Program-made: the position numbers and the translations under genes
Assembly: GCF_036320485.1 (NCBI RefSeq)
Contig: NZ_CP132911.1
Coordinates: 3,038,001-3,102,000 of the forward strand
Reading direction: 5' to 3'
DNA from: Dyella sp. A6
Lineage (GTDB): Bacteria; Pseudomonadota; Gammaproteobacteria; Xanthomonadales; Rhodanobacteraceae
Length of the DNA stretch: 64,000 nucleotides
Notes under the pieces: generated by a model
Databases searched by the model: none
Told to the model about the DNA's origin: nothing
The model's input: only the letters and a program-made list of their open reading frames with translations
Part shown: piece after piece, positions 56,048-64,000 of the stretch
Layout of the letters: each line of letters opens with the position of its first letter
How positions within the stretch are numbered: position 1 is the stretch's first letter

Positions 56048-56794
56048 ATGAGCGGGCGCCTTAGCGACAAGCACGCGCTGGTGACGGCCGCTGGCGCCGG
56101 TATCGGTCGTGCCACCGCGATTGCCTTCGCCAAAGCAGGCGCACGCGTGTTGGCAACGGATATCGACGAGAGCGCACTCACCGACCTGTCGGCGGCCCAC
56201 CCGGCCATCGCCACTGCACGCCTCGACGTCACCGACACCGCCGCGATCACCCGTTTGGTGCAGGCATCCGGACCCTTCGATGTACTCTTCAACTGTGCCG
56301 GCTACGTCCATGCGGGCACCATTCTCGACACTGACGAGGAAAGCTGGCGCCGTTCGTTCTCAATCAACGTCGACAGCATGTTCCACCTCATCAAGGCTGT
56401 GCTGCCCGGCATGCTCGAGCAGGGCCGCGGCAGCATCATCAACATGGCATCGGTCGCCTCAAGCGTGAAAGGTGTACCCAACCGCTTCGCCTACGGCACG
56501 ACCAAGGGCGCGGTGACCGGGCTCACTCGCGCTGTCGCCGCCGACTATGTCGGCCAGGGCATTCGCTGCAATGCGATCTGCCCGGGCACAGTCAAGACAC
56601 CCTCGCTCGGGGATCGCGTGGCGGCACTCGGTGGCGACCCGGATGCGGTATGGCGAAGCTTCGAGGAACGGCAGCCAATGGGGCGGCTGGGCCGCGCCGA
56701 AGAAATAGCCGCCCTGGCGCTTTACCTCGCTTCGGACGAAGCCTCATTCACCACAGGTGCGCTCCACATCGTGGATGGCGGTTGGTCGAACTGA
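56048..56794 (+). CDS. SDR-family dehydrogenase, 2-keto-3-deoxy-L-fuconate dehydrogenase
   Basis: The 248-residue short-chain dehydrogenase has the cofactor loop TAAGAGIGRA (about 12-21), an acidic residue after strand 2 (ATDIDE) that favours NAD, FNCAGYVHAG, the catalytic Ser in MASVASS and YGTTKGAV (Tyr/Lys), and CPGTVKTPS. The ATG at 56048 gives the normal SDR length; upstream ATGs run into the lactonase. In this operon it would oxidise 2-keto-3-deoxy-L-fuconate to the 2,4-diketo acid. Confidence 0.92.
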   Translation: MSGRLSDKHALVTAAGAGIGRATAIAFAKAGARVLATDIDESALTDLSAAHPAIATARLDVTDTAAITRLVQASGPFDVLFNCAGYVHAGTILDTDEESWRRSFSINVDSMFHLIKAVLPGMLEQGRGSIINMASVASSVKGVPNRFAYGTTKGAVTGLTRAVAADYVGQGIRCNAICPGTVKTPSLGDRVAALGGDPDAVWRSFEERQPMGRLGRAEEIAALALYLASDEASFTTGALHIVDGGWSN

Positions 56795-56809
56795 CATCGG
56801 GAATACTTC

Positions 56810-57673
56810 ATGAAACTTGTACGCTACGGTCAGCCGGGGCAGGAAAAGCCCGGCATGTGCGATGCCAATGGGCAGTTGCGCGATCTTTCCTCCATTGTCC
56901 AGGACTTCAGCGGCGAAGCACTCTCGCGCCAGAGCCTCGACCGGCTCGCGCGCCTCGACCCGGCTACCCTGCCACCAGTCTCCGGCAACCCGCGCCTGGG
57001 ACCGCCGGTAGCCCATGTCGGCAAGATGATCTGCGTGGGCATGAATTACGCGCGCCATGCCGCCGAGACCGGCGCCTCGGTGCCGGAGCAGCCGGTACTC
57101 TTCATGAAGGCGACCAGCGCCATCGTGGGAGCATATGACGATGTCGTCATTCCGCGTGGATCGACCTGCACTGACTGGGAAGTGGAACTTGGCGTGGTGA
57201 TCGGTGAAGCCGCGCGCGACGTCGCCGAGGCGGACGCGCTTGCGCACGTCGCCGGCTACGTCGTGGTCAACGATCTGTCCGAACGCGCCTTCCAGCTCGA
57301 ACATGGCGGCCAGTGGGTCAAGGGAAAAAGCTGCGACACGTTCGGCCCGATCGGCCCATGGCTGGTGACCAGCGATGACGTCGCCAACCCCCAGCAGCTC
57401 GACCTCTGGCTCGAGGTGAACGGCCACCGCTACCAGTCCAGCAATACCAGCGACATGGTGTTCGGCGTGGCAAAGCTGGTGAGCTACATCAGTCGCTACA
57501 TGACCCTGCAACCGGGCGACGTGATCAGCACCGGCACGCCGGCCGGGGTCGGACTTGGACTGAAACCGCCGACCTACCTGCGTGCCGGCGACACCATCGA
57601 ACTGGGCATCGCACAACTGGGCCAGCAACGACAGCGCGTCGTGGCCCACCCCTCGGATGCCACATCCGCCTGA
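56810..57673 (+). CDS. FAH-family hydrolase, 2,4-diketo-3-deoxy-L-fuconate hydrolase
   Basis: The 287-residue protein shows fumarylacetoacetate hydrolase-family blocks: [33 protein letters not shown], the metal-binding [35 protein letters not shown] and [15 protein letters not shown]. In this pathway it cleaves the diketo acid to pyruvate and L-lactate. It lies 15 bp after the SDR gene and 59 bp before the dehydratase gene. Confidence 0.94.
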   Translation: MKLVRYGQPGQEKPGMCDANGQLRDLSSIVQDFSGEALSRQSLDRLARLDPATLPPVSGNPRLGPPVAHVGKMICVGMNYARHAAETGASVPEQPVLFMKATSAIVGAYDDVVIPRGSTCTDWEVELGVVIGEAARDVAEADALAHVAGYVVVNDLSERAFQLEHGGQWVKGKSCDTFGPIGPWLVTSDDVANPQQLDLWLEVNGHRYQSSNTSDMVFGVAKLVSYISRYMTLQPGDVISTGTPAGVGLGLKPPTYLRAGDTIELGIAQLGQQRQRVVAHPSDATSA

Positions 57674-57732
57674 CACACATCGCACCCACTCCAGTACAGC
57701 ACTGCTTTCGTTTGCGGGGAACCGAAGTTCAC

Positions 57733-59052
57733 ATGGCCATTATTACTGCATTGGAAACTTTCGATGTGCGCTTTCCGACCTCGCGCACACTGGATGGCTC
57801 GGATGCCATGAATCCTGACCCAGACTATTCCGCCGCCTATCTCGTACTGCGTACGGATCGCAGCGACGGGCTGTGCGGACACGGCTTCGTATTCACGATC
57901 GGCCGTGGCAACGATGTGCAGACCGCGGCCCTCTCCGCACTGGCCCCGATGGTGGTCGGACGGACGGTCGAATCGGTGATCGGCGACCTCGGTGCGTTCG
58001 CGCGACAGCTCAATGGCGACTCCCAGCTGCGCTGGCTCGGCCCTGAGAAAGGCGTCATGCACATGGCTATCGGCGCGGTCGTCAATGCCGCCTGGGATAT
58101 GGCAGCCAGGGATTCGCACAAACCGCTGTGGCGATTTATCGCCGACATGGCGCCGGAACAGCTGGTCGCGCAGATCGACTTCCGCTACCTCACCGACGAG
58201 CTTTCGCCGACACAGGCACTGGCGATTCTGCGCACGGCAGAGCCCTTCAAGCAGGAACGCATCGAGCAGCTGCTGACGGAGGGTTACCCTGCCTACACGA
58301 CCTCGCCGGGCTGGCTGGGATACGCCGACGCAAAGATGCAGCGCCTGACCCGTGAGGCCGTCCAGGAGGGCTTCCGCACGATCAAGCTGAAAGTCGGCGA
58401 GAGCGTCGAAGACGATATCCGTCGCTGCAGGCTAGCCCGTGAAACGGTAGGACCGGATATCGCTATTGCAATCGACGCCAACCAGCGCTGGGATGTCCCA
58501 CAGGCAATCGAATGGCTGCGCGCGCTGGAAACGTTCAACCTAGCCTGGATCGAAGAGCCGACTAGCCCGGACGACATCTTAGGCCATGCAGCCATCCGTC
58601 GTGGTGTGCCGTCCATTCCGGTGTCCACCGGTGAGCACACGCACAACCGCGTCATGTTCAAGCAGCTCTTCCAGGCCGACTCGGTGGACTTGATCCAGAT
58701 CGATGCAGCCCGCGTCGGCGGCGTCAACGAAAACCTTGCCATCCTGCTGCTGGCTGCGCATCGCGGCGTCCGCGTGTTTCCGCATGCGGGCGGCGTCGGC
58801 CTATGCGAGCTTGTACAGCACCTAGCCATGGCCGATTTCATCGCGATCAGCGGTAAGAAAGAGGATCGCGCGATCGAGTTCGTTGACCACCTGCATGAGC
58901 ACTTCCTCGAACCGGTCGTGATCAAGGACGGCCGCTACCTGCCACCCCGGCAGCCCGGATTCTCGGCCGAAATGCATGCGCGATCGCTGGACGAATACCG
59001 CTACCCTGACGGCACTGCCTGGCAGGACACACCAAGCGCCGTGAAGGCTTGA
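57733..59052 (+). CDS. L-fuconate dehydratase (enolase superfamily)
   Basis: The 439-residue protein has all active-site residues of the characterised Xanthomonas enzyme at matching positions: Lys218 and Lys220 (IKLKVG), Asp248 (AIDANQ), Glu274 (WIEEP), Glu301 (STGEHTHNR), Asp324 and His351 ([11 protein letters not shown]). It removes water from L-fuconate to give 2-keto-3-deoxy-L-fuconate. ATG 57733 was chosen because [20 protein letters not shown] matches the usual N-terminus; an upstream in-frame start only adds 7 residues. The lactate dehydrogenase gene follows at 3 bp. Confidence 0.96.
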   Translation: MAIITALETFDVRFPTSRTLDGSDAMNPDPDYSAAYLVLRTDRSDGLCGHGFVFTIGRGNDVQTAALSALAPMVVGRTVESVIGDLGAFARQLNGDSQLRWLGPEKGVMHMAIGAVVNAAWDMAARDSHKPLWRFIADMAPEQLVAQIDFRYLTDELSPTQALAILRTAEPFKQERIEQLLTEGYPAYTTSPGWLGYADAKMQRLTREAVQEGFRTIKLKVGESVEDDIRRCRLARETVGPDIAIAIDANQRWDVPQAIEWLRALETFNLAWIEEPTSPDDILGHAAIRRGVPSIPVSTGEHTHNRVMFKQLFQADSVDLIQIDAARVGGVNENLAILLLAAHRGVRVFPHAGGVGLCELVQHLAMADFIAISGKKEDRAIEFVDHLHEHFLEPVVIKDGRYLPPRQPGFSAEMHARSLDEYRYPDGTAWQDTPSAVKA

Positions 59053-59055
59053 GCC

Positions 59056-60195
59056 ATGACTACGCCCATCACCTGCATCCGCGACCTGCGCGAAATGGCA
59101 CGCCGACGCGTGCCCCGCGCCTTCTTCGAGTACGCCGACCGCGGCGCCTACGACGAGTGGACGCTGCACGAGAACCGCGCCGCACTCGACCGGATCCGGT
59201 TGCGGCAACGAGTCATGATCGATGTCGACCAGCGCCAACTCAACACCCGTATGCTCGGGCAACCAGTCAGCATGCCACTGGCGATCGCACCAACCGGACT
59301 GACCGGCCTGCAGCATGGCGCCGGCGAAATCCTCGGGGCTCGCGCCGCCGCACGCGCAGGCATTCCGTTCTGCCTGAGCACGATGTCGATCTGCTCGATC
59401 GAACAGGTCCGCGCAGCCACCGATGCTCCGTTCTGGTTTCAGGTCTACGTCATGCGCGATCGTGGCTTCGCCCGTGACCTGATTGACCGTGCCCGCGCGG
59501 CAGAATGCTCCGCGTTGATGCTGACTGCAGACCTCACCGTACAGGGACAGCGTCACCGCGAGATCAAGAACGGCCTTTCCGTGCCTCCAAGGATCACTCT
59601 ACGCAATCTGCTAGACATGGCCAGCAAGCCACGCTGGGCATGGAGCATGCTGCACGCACCGAGTCGTTCTTTCGGCAATCTGGAAGGACGTATCCAGGGA
59701 ACCGACAGCCTAACCACCCTGGCGCAATGGATCGCTGGGCAGTTCGATCCGACGCTGAACTGGAACGACCTCGACTGGATCCGCGAACGCTGGCCCGGCA
59801 AGCTGATCGTGAAGGGCATACTCGATCCCGAAGATGCACATCTCGCCGCCGAGCACGGCGTCGACGCGATCGTCGTATCGAATCACGGCGGTCGACAGCT
59901 CGACGGCGCTCCCGCCACCATCGATGCCCTGCGCGGAATCGTCGATGCCGTGGGTGACCGACTCGAAGTCCTCTTCGATGGAGGCATCCTCAGCGGCCAG
60001 GACCTGTTCAAGGCCTTGGCGACCGGCGCCCGCGCCGGCCTGATCGGCAAGGCCTTCCTTTATGGACTTGGCGCACTGGGAGAGGACGGGGTGACCCAAG
60101 CCATCGAGATCATCCGCCGCGAACTAAGCGTGACGATGGCGCTTACCGGGCAGCGCGATGTGCAGCAGATCACGCGCGAGGTGCTCTGGCACTGA
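59056..60195 (+). CDS. lldD: FMN-dependent L-lactate dehydrogenase (LldD-like)
   Basis: The 379-residue FMN alpha-hydroxy acid dehydrogenase shows ALAPTGLTGL-like start of the barrel (about 75-90), FQVYVMRDR, LTADLTVQGQRHRE, the lysine in LIVKGIL and the catalytic SNHGGRQLDG with FDGGILSGQDLFKALA after it. It would oxidise the L-lactate formed by the preceding hydrolase to pyruvate at the membrane, completing fucose catabolism. It ends the operon; a convergent pair of genes follows. Confidence 0.92.
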   Translation: MTTPITCIRDLREMARRRVPRAFFEYADRGAYDEWTLHENRAALDRIRLRQRVMIDVDQRQLNTRMLGQPVSMPLAIAPTGLTGLQHGAGEILGARAAARAGIPFCLSTMSICSIEQVRAATDAPFWFQVYVMRDRGFARDLIDRARAAECSALMLTADLTVQGQRHREIKNGLSVPPRITLRNLLDMASKPRWAWSMLHAPSRSFGNLEGRIQGTDSLTTLAQWIAGQFDPTLNWNDLDWIRERWPGKLIVKGILDPEDAHLAAEHGVDAIVVSNHGGRQLDGAPATIDALRGIVDAVGDRLEVLFDGGILSGQDLFKALATGARAGLIGKAFLYGLGALGEDGVTQAIEIIRRELSVTMALTGQRDVQQITREVLWH

Positions 60196-60272
60196 ACGCT
60201 CCCAGGCATCACAGCGAGTCGCCGCCTCATTACGCGGGGCCCTGAGCTACCCGACACCAGCGGCGCCTTGCT

Positions 60273-60626
60273 CTACGCTTCGCCTAGGCTGGCGAGGCTG
60301 AAGATCCGCTGCATCGGCACCCACTTCTGCCCGGGCTGAGCCCACGGAAGCGCCTGCTGGAATGTATTCATCAACGCCTCCCACTGCTGGATTCGGGGAT
60401 CGTTCGCATCGGCAGCGGCCTTGGCCTTCGGGTCATAGGCAGCGCCCGCATCCATCACCATCAGCAGACGGTTTCCGGTGCGGAAGATCTCCATGTTCTC
60501 GATGCCCGCTGCGCGGATCGATGCAACGACCTCGGGCCAGATCTGCGACGCCTGATGCCAGCGTTCGTATTCGGCAATGGCCTCTGCGTTATCGCGCAGA
60601 TCAAGCGCAAAACAGTGACGACTCAT
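60273..60626 (-). CDS. L-rhamnose/L-fucose mutarotase family protein
   Basis: The 117-residue product (ATG 60626, overlapping the permease stop by 4 bp) has the RhaM-type pattern: MSRHCFALDLRDNAEAIAEY start, HWHQ-like RWHQASQIWPEVVASIRAAGI, MEIFRTGNRLLMVMD and WEALMNTFQQALP. The family interconverts alpha and beta anomers of 6-deoxy sugars. In this context the substrate is most likely L-fucose. It follows the fucose permease on the minus strand. Confidence 0.9.
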   Translation of the reverse strand: MSRHCFALDLRDNAEAIAEYERWHQASQIWPEVVASIRAAGIENMEIFRTGNRLLMVMDAGAAYDPKAKAAADANDPRIQQWEALMNTFQQALPWAQPGQKWVPMQRIFSLASLGEA

Positions 60627-61912
60627 ACCCGCCCTTTCCAGCGACTTCTGGCAAAGGCCAGCACCACGACGAAACACATCCCGGGAACCAGCATCGCATG
60701 CGCGATGCCGTACGCGTCAGACACCGCCCCCATCACGCCCGTGAGCACCGCACCACCGATGATCGCCATCACCAGCACGGAGGAACCCAGCTTACGCTCG
60801 TTGCCATGCCGGTCGCCGACGCCAAGCGCGAAAATGGTCGGATACATCACCGACATGAAGAAGCTGCAGGCAACCAGCGCGCAGGCGCCCGACATGCCTG
60901 GCACCAGCGCCGCATACACCGCCAGTAGCACATCGACTACTGCGAACATCGCGAGCAGGCGGGGCGGCCGCAGATAGCGCATCATGCCGGCACCGGCGAA
61001 ACGCCCGAGCATGAAGCACACCAGCGCAGCAGTAAGAAAGTTGGCCGCCTCACGTGCCGGCGTTCCAGGCATCGTCGCCTGCACGTAGCGGATCGTATAG
61101 CTCCAGACACTCACCTGGGCGCCCACATAAAAGAACTGCGCTACTACCGCCGACATAAAGTGACCATTGCGAAGCACCCGCCACAACGCGCCGCCCTTGT
61201 TCTGCGGCTCGGTCGCGTCATCCCGGCCCGAATCAGGAAAACGCGTCGACGCGATCAACACTGCCCAGCCAAGCACCACCAAACCGATGATCAGGTACGG
61301 CAACTGCACAGCTTCTGCCTCGTGCACCGAACGGACATGCCGCGCGGCAGCCGACAATGTCGGCGATACCGTTGCCGGGGTGGTTTCCGAAAGAATGAAT
61401 ATCTGGCCAACCACCACTCCGAAGATCGAACCCAACGGGTTGAAGGCTTGGGCCCAGTTGAGCCTGGCTGCGGCGGTTTCCGGCGAACCCAGCAGGGTCA
61501 CCAGTGGATTAGCCGAGGTTTCCAGGAAAGCCAGACCACCGGCAATGATGAACAACGCGCACAAGAACATGCCATAGGTCGCCATCACCGCAGCAGGCCA
61601 GAACAGGAGAGCGCCGACGCCATAGAGCAACAGGCCGAAAAGCATGGCACCCTTGTATCCATAGCGCCGCATAAACATGCCGGCAGGAATCGCCACCAGA
61701 AAATAGCCTACGTAGAACGCACCCTGTACCAGTCCGGACTGGAAATCGGTAAGCGTGAATGCCCTTTTGAACTGTGCGACCAAGACATCGTTCAGATTGT
61801 TAGCCACGCCCCACAGGAAGAACAGACTGACCACCAGAAACAACGGCAACCGCCCGGCTCGCCTCACTGTCTGCAGCCTTGCTTCGACTGCAACCGTATT
61901 TGCCGATGCCAT
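60623..61912 (-). CDS. fucP: L-fucose:H+ symporter FucP
   Basis: The 429-residue MFS protein has about 12 helices and FucP wording: FFLWGVANNLNDVLVAQFKRAF (about 31-52), FQSGLVQGAFYVGYFL, FLETSANPLVTLLG and LNWAQAFNPLGSIFG (about 129-160). GGAGTCCCTG precedes the ATG. It lies convergent to the catabolic operon with the mutarotase overlapping its stop, and divergent from the IclR regulator, so it probably shares the control region 61913-62136 with that gene. Confidence 0.94.
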   Translation of the reverse strand: MASANTVAVEARLQTVRRAGRLPLFLVVSLFFLWGVANNLNDVLVAQFKRAFTLTDFQSGLVQGAFYVGYFLVAIPAGMFMRRYGYKGAMLFGLLLYGVGALLFWPAAVMATYGMFLCALFIIAGGLAFLETSANPLVTLLGSPETAAARLNWAQAFNPLGSIFGVVVGQIFILSETTPATVSPTLSAAARHVRSVHEAEAVQLPYLIIGLVVLGWAVLIASTRFPDSGRDDATEPQNKGGALWRVLRNGHFMSAVVAQFFYVGAQVSVWSYTIRYVQATMPGTPAREAANFLTAALVCFMLGRFAGAGMMRYLRPPRLLAMFAVVDVLLAVYAALVPGMSGACALVACSFFMSVMYPTIFALGVGDRHGNERKLGSSVLVMAIIGGAVLTGVMGAVSDAYGIAHAMLVPGMCFVVVLAFARSRWKGRV

Positions 61913-61980
61913 CAGGGACTCCGATTAGAGGATCAGGATGCCATGCGCTCGCCATGGCACGAGATGTAGCATTGCTAGGT

Positions 61981-62048
61981 GGTGCAAATATAAACTAGAT
62001 GTTTACCAGCATCACAAGCTGCGTCGCAACACTGAGCTAGATTGCACC
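61981..62048. promoter_or_regulatory. Fucose permease / iclR divergent control region with inverted 7-mers
   Basis: GGTGCAA (61981-61987) and TTGCACC (62042-62048) are perfect complements about 54 bp apart, within an AT-rich stretch between fucP and the IclR gene. Distant half-sites of this kind can be bound by tetrameric IclR proteins, but the match is short. No other clear signal was seen in 61913-62136. Confidence 0.35.
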
Positions 62049-62136
62049 CACATGCATTTATTGCGCTGATGTACAGCTTCGGGAGTTGCCAGCCCGACCT
62101 GCAACGCCACCGCGCTAGTTAGCGCCCACTCAACGC

Positions 62137-62931
62137 ATGAACATCACGACCATGACCAAAGCCCCTGCAAAGTATCGCGCTCCAGCTCTCGATAAGGGTC
62201 TGGACATACTTGAATTGCTGGCCGCCGCACCGGCCCCCATGAGCATCACCGAAATCTCTGAGGGTGTCGGTCGATCGCGCGGCGAGATCTTCCGAATGCT
62301 GCAAGTGCTTGAAGAACGTGACTACATCGAGCGTGGGGAAAGTGACAGTAGCTACTCGATCACAACCCGTCTTTTCCGTCTCGGCATGGAACAACCTCCG
62401 GTCAAGAGCGCCCTCGAAACTGCATTCCCAATCATGCATAGGCTGGCCGACGAAATAGACCAGTCCTGTCACCTGGTTGTGCCATCAGGGGAACAGATAG
62501 TGGTGGTCGCTCGCGTCGATCCTCCCGGAGAAATTGGACTAGTCGTGCGTGTCGGCCATCGTCGCCCTATGTCGCAATCTGCATCAGGTCAGGTGCTGCT
62601 GGCGTTCCAGAGCGACGAGATCCGCATACGCTGGCTGCAGAACATCGCGGAATCTGATCCTGAGTTTGATCGAAAGAAACTGCTGCGGACCATTCGTCAA
62701 ATTCAATCTCACGGACATGCCATCAGCCCAAGCCAAGTCGTGGACGGGATCACCGACCTCTCCGCGCCCGTCATGCAGCATGGTCATGCAGTATGCGCAT
62801 TAACAGTTCCTTTCATCGAGCGCCGCAGAGCATCGATTGACATGGACGCAACGCTCAGACAATTGCATGAAGCAGCCTCGGAAATTTCCGAGGCGCTTCA
62901 GTACGGCAGTCCGTCACGTGTGACGACATGA
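62137..62931 (+). CDS. IclR-family transcriptional regulator
   Basis: The 264-residue protein has the N-terminal winged helix (ALDKGLDILELLA, MSITEISEGVGRSRGEIFRMLQVLEERDYI, about 18-68) and the C-terminal GAF-like effector domain (SGQVLLAF, ISPSQVVDGITDLSAPV, ALTVPF). Being divergent from fucP and next to the fucose operon, it is the probable regulator of fucose catabolism, responding to fucose or a pathway intermediate. A 7-bp hairpin follows its stop. Confidence 0.9.
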   Translation: MNITTMTKAPAKYRAPALDKGLDILELLAAAPAPMSITEISEGVGRSRGEIFRMLQVLEERDYIERGESDSSYSITTRLFRLGMEQPPVKSALETAFPIMHRLADEIDQSCHLVVPSGEQIVVVARVDPPGEIGLVVRVGHRRPMSQSASGQVLLAFQSDEIRIRWLQNIAESDPEFDRKKLLRTIRQIQSHGHAISPSQVVDGITDLSAPVMQHGHAVCALTVPFIERRRASIDMDATLRQLHEAASEISEALQYGSPSRVTT

Positions 62932-62961
62932 GCCGCCCCATCCACTTAAGACACTACGCCT

Positions 62962-62980
62962 ACCCGCTACTCAAGCGGGT
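62962..62980 (+). terminator. Short hairpin after the IclR gene
   Basis: ACCCGCT (62962-62968) and AGCGGGT (62974-62980) pair perfectly with a 5-nt loop, 31 bp downstream of the iclR-type stop codon. No T-run follows, so termination efficiency is doubtful. Confidence 0.4.
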
Positions 62981-63056
62981 GGGCATCGGGCGAACATAGA
63001 TTGACGGCTATCTCGTCATTGGAATCGATGCATGCAGTTATCGGAGCACCTTCTTG

Positions 63057-63374
63057 CAGGCTGTTGAGAAACCTCCACGCATCGCCGCGGTCATAGACGC
63101 TCTCAATCACTGACAGCCTAATCCGATACGCAGCCCCGACGTCCAGCAGCTTGGCATGTTTTCGTATGTATCGGTCGAGGATCGGGTGCCGCCCGATCAT
63201 CCGATCCGCAAACTGCGGGTGCAGGTGGACGCGATCCTGCGGGCCCGCCGCTGCAGGCGGTACGCTATACCGCGGGCAGCCGCCCGTCGATACCGCCCGC
63301 GTGCCTCGCTGCTGCAGGTGGTCTACAGCGTGCGCAGCGAGCGGCTGCTGATGGAGCAGCTCAACTACAGCCTG
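63057..63374 (+). mobile_element. Internally deleted, MITE-like derivative of the IS5-family element
   Basis: The left end is perfect (CAGGCTGTTGAGAA at 63057-63070) and the next 300 bp follow the copy at 13049, with the transposase start changed from ATG to ATA and small deletions after about 63240. At 63366-63374 the sequence switches from the internal CAACTAC to the terminal ACAGCCTG, as if the interior and most of the right end were lost through short homology. CTTG precedes and CTAG follows it. It encodes no functional protein. Confidence 0.7.
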
Positions 63375-63410
63375 CTAGATGACTCGACGTATTGTCAGGA
63401 TGGCCTGTTC

Positions 63411-64000
63411 CTACAGAATGAAACTCGTCCCTGCCATAGGTAGAGACCGATCACCTGCCAGGCGCTTTGCTCGTCTGGTCGCCTGCTGCTCCGCAGTCCG
63501 GTGCCCCAGGGCACCGTACAGGCAGGCTTCGGCCCATGCAGCTCGCCAGTCGGTCGCGCTCCAGGCCGAGAGCACGCCACCGACAGCCATGGCTCGATGG
63601 ACGTGTCCAGTCGCCAGCAACGCCAGCGTGTAGGGCGCACCTACTTGAACTATCCCCTCAGGAACGCCCATCTTTTCCGCCACGTCCATGGCATGTTTCA
63701 AATGGTCAAGTGCAGTCGCCCGGTCGCCCATAGCCCATGATCTGGAAGCCTGCGCACGTGCAAGATAGAGGCTGACCCAGGCATTCAGTGTCCGTAACCG
63801 TGCAGCCCAGCGGGACATCTCATCCAGCTGTCGTTGTGCATCCTGCAGCCGGTTCGCATGCAACAGTGCCTCGATGCGGACGAAGTACGCATGCGCACAA
63901 TCCTCCGGATCGACCAACACGAAGTCCGATACAAGAACCTTGGCCGCCGTCCTAGCCGCTTGCATATCATGGCCCTGCTCCAGATCAATCACTGCCAAGA
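63411..64000 (-). CDS. TPR-like helical-repeat protein, C-terminal part
   Basis: The frame is open from the right window edge; about 196 residues are visible, ending at the stop at 63411. They form helix-turn-helix repeats with TPR-like spacing (ARTAAKVLVSDF, AHAYFVRIEALLHANRLQDAQRQLDEM, AMGDRATALDHLKHAMDVAEKMG). No catalytic domain is visible; such arrays occur at the end of larger regulators or kinases. The MITE-like IS derivative ends 36 bp from its stop. The full identity is outside the window. Confidence 0.65.
   Translation of the reverse strand, partial: LAVIDLEQGHDMQAARTAAKVLVSDFVLVDPEDCAHAYFVRIEALLHANRLQDAQRQLDEMSRWAARLRTLNAWVSLYLARAQASRSWAMGDRATALDHLKHAMDVAEKMGVPEGIVQVGAPYTLALLATGHVHRAMAVGGVLSAWSATDWRAAWAEACLYGALGHRTAEQQATRRAKRLAGDRSLPMAGTSFIL

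Overview
The window is high-GC chromosomal DNA from a gammaproteobacterium, most likely the order Lysobacterales/Xanthomonadales (Xanthomonadaceae or Rhodanobacteraceae). Three signs point there: large TonB-dependent receptors (one of the Xanthomonas/Caulobacter carbohydrate type) sitting beside glycoside hydrolases, a non-phosphorylative L-fucose pathway like that of Xanthomonas campestris, and a MesX/MesD methionine synthase. I saw no rRNA, tRNA, CRISPR array or phage genes. The assignment is inferred from gene content only.

Layout. (1) 1-1479: the end of an FMN_bind protein, ApbE and a His-rich membrane protein, a flavin-based membrane electron-transfer set. (2) 1979-8697: an AraC remnant, a TPP riboswitch with a hairpin at the start codon, and a compact thiamine operon thiC-thiO-thiS-thiG-thiE-thiF-thiD whose genes nearly all overlap. 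(3) 8779-14311: an IS3-family remnant, metR, an FMN reductase, mesX and mesD (folate-independent methionine synthase), and a decayed IS5-family element inserted at the mesD stop codon. (4) 14312-37142: an uptake/sensing island with an OmpR-type two-component system, three YncE-like beta-propellers, two TonB receptors, two PstS-like binding proteins (one a tandem duplication), a NitT/TauT-type binding protein, an MFS carrier, a PepSY-ferredoxin-reductase fusion, and several secreted proteins built from internal duplications. (5) 37468-53846: a glycan-utilisation locus with a sialidase-like BNR protein, two GH29 fucosidases, GH35, GH3, GH20, GH18, a TonB receptor and a glucokinase homologue that has lost its sugar-binding and catalytic residues. 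The enzyme set fits stepwise trimming of fucosylated, GlcNAc-containing (plant-type) N-glycans. (6) 54113-62931: the complete L-fucose to pyruvate plus L-lactate route (dehydrogenase, lactonase, dehydratase, dehydrogenase, hydrolase, lactate oxidation), with mutarotase, fucose permease and an IclR regulator. (7) 62932-64000: a short internally deleted derivative of the same IS and the C-terminal part of a TPR-like protein.

How it fits together. Fucose released outside the cell by the GH29 enzymes of region 5 would be imported and oxidised by region 6; the two loci are divergent and share a 266-bp control region with a perfect 7-1-7 palindrome. In region 4, three promoters that drive the beta-propeller and TonB receptor transcripts (14627, 19085 and the operon starting at 37017) share one layout: three direct repeats with an exact 11-bp period, then exactly 9 bp, then a TAnnnT hexamer. 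This strongly suggests one regulon of the embedded response regulator. Its substrate is unknown. I regard it as the best candidate for an undescribed system here.
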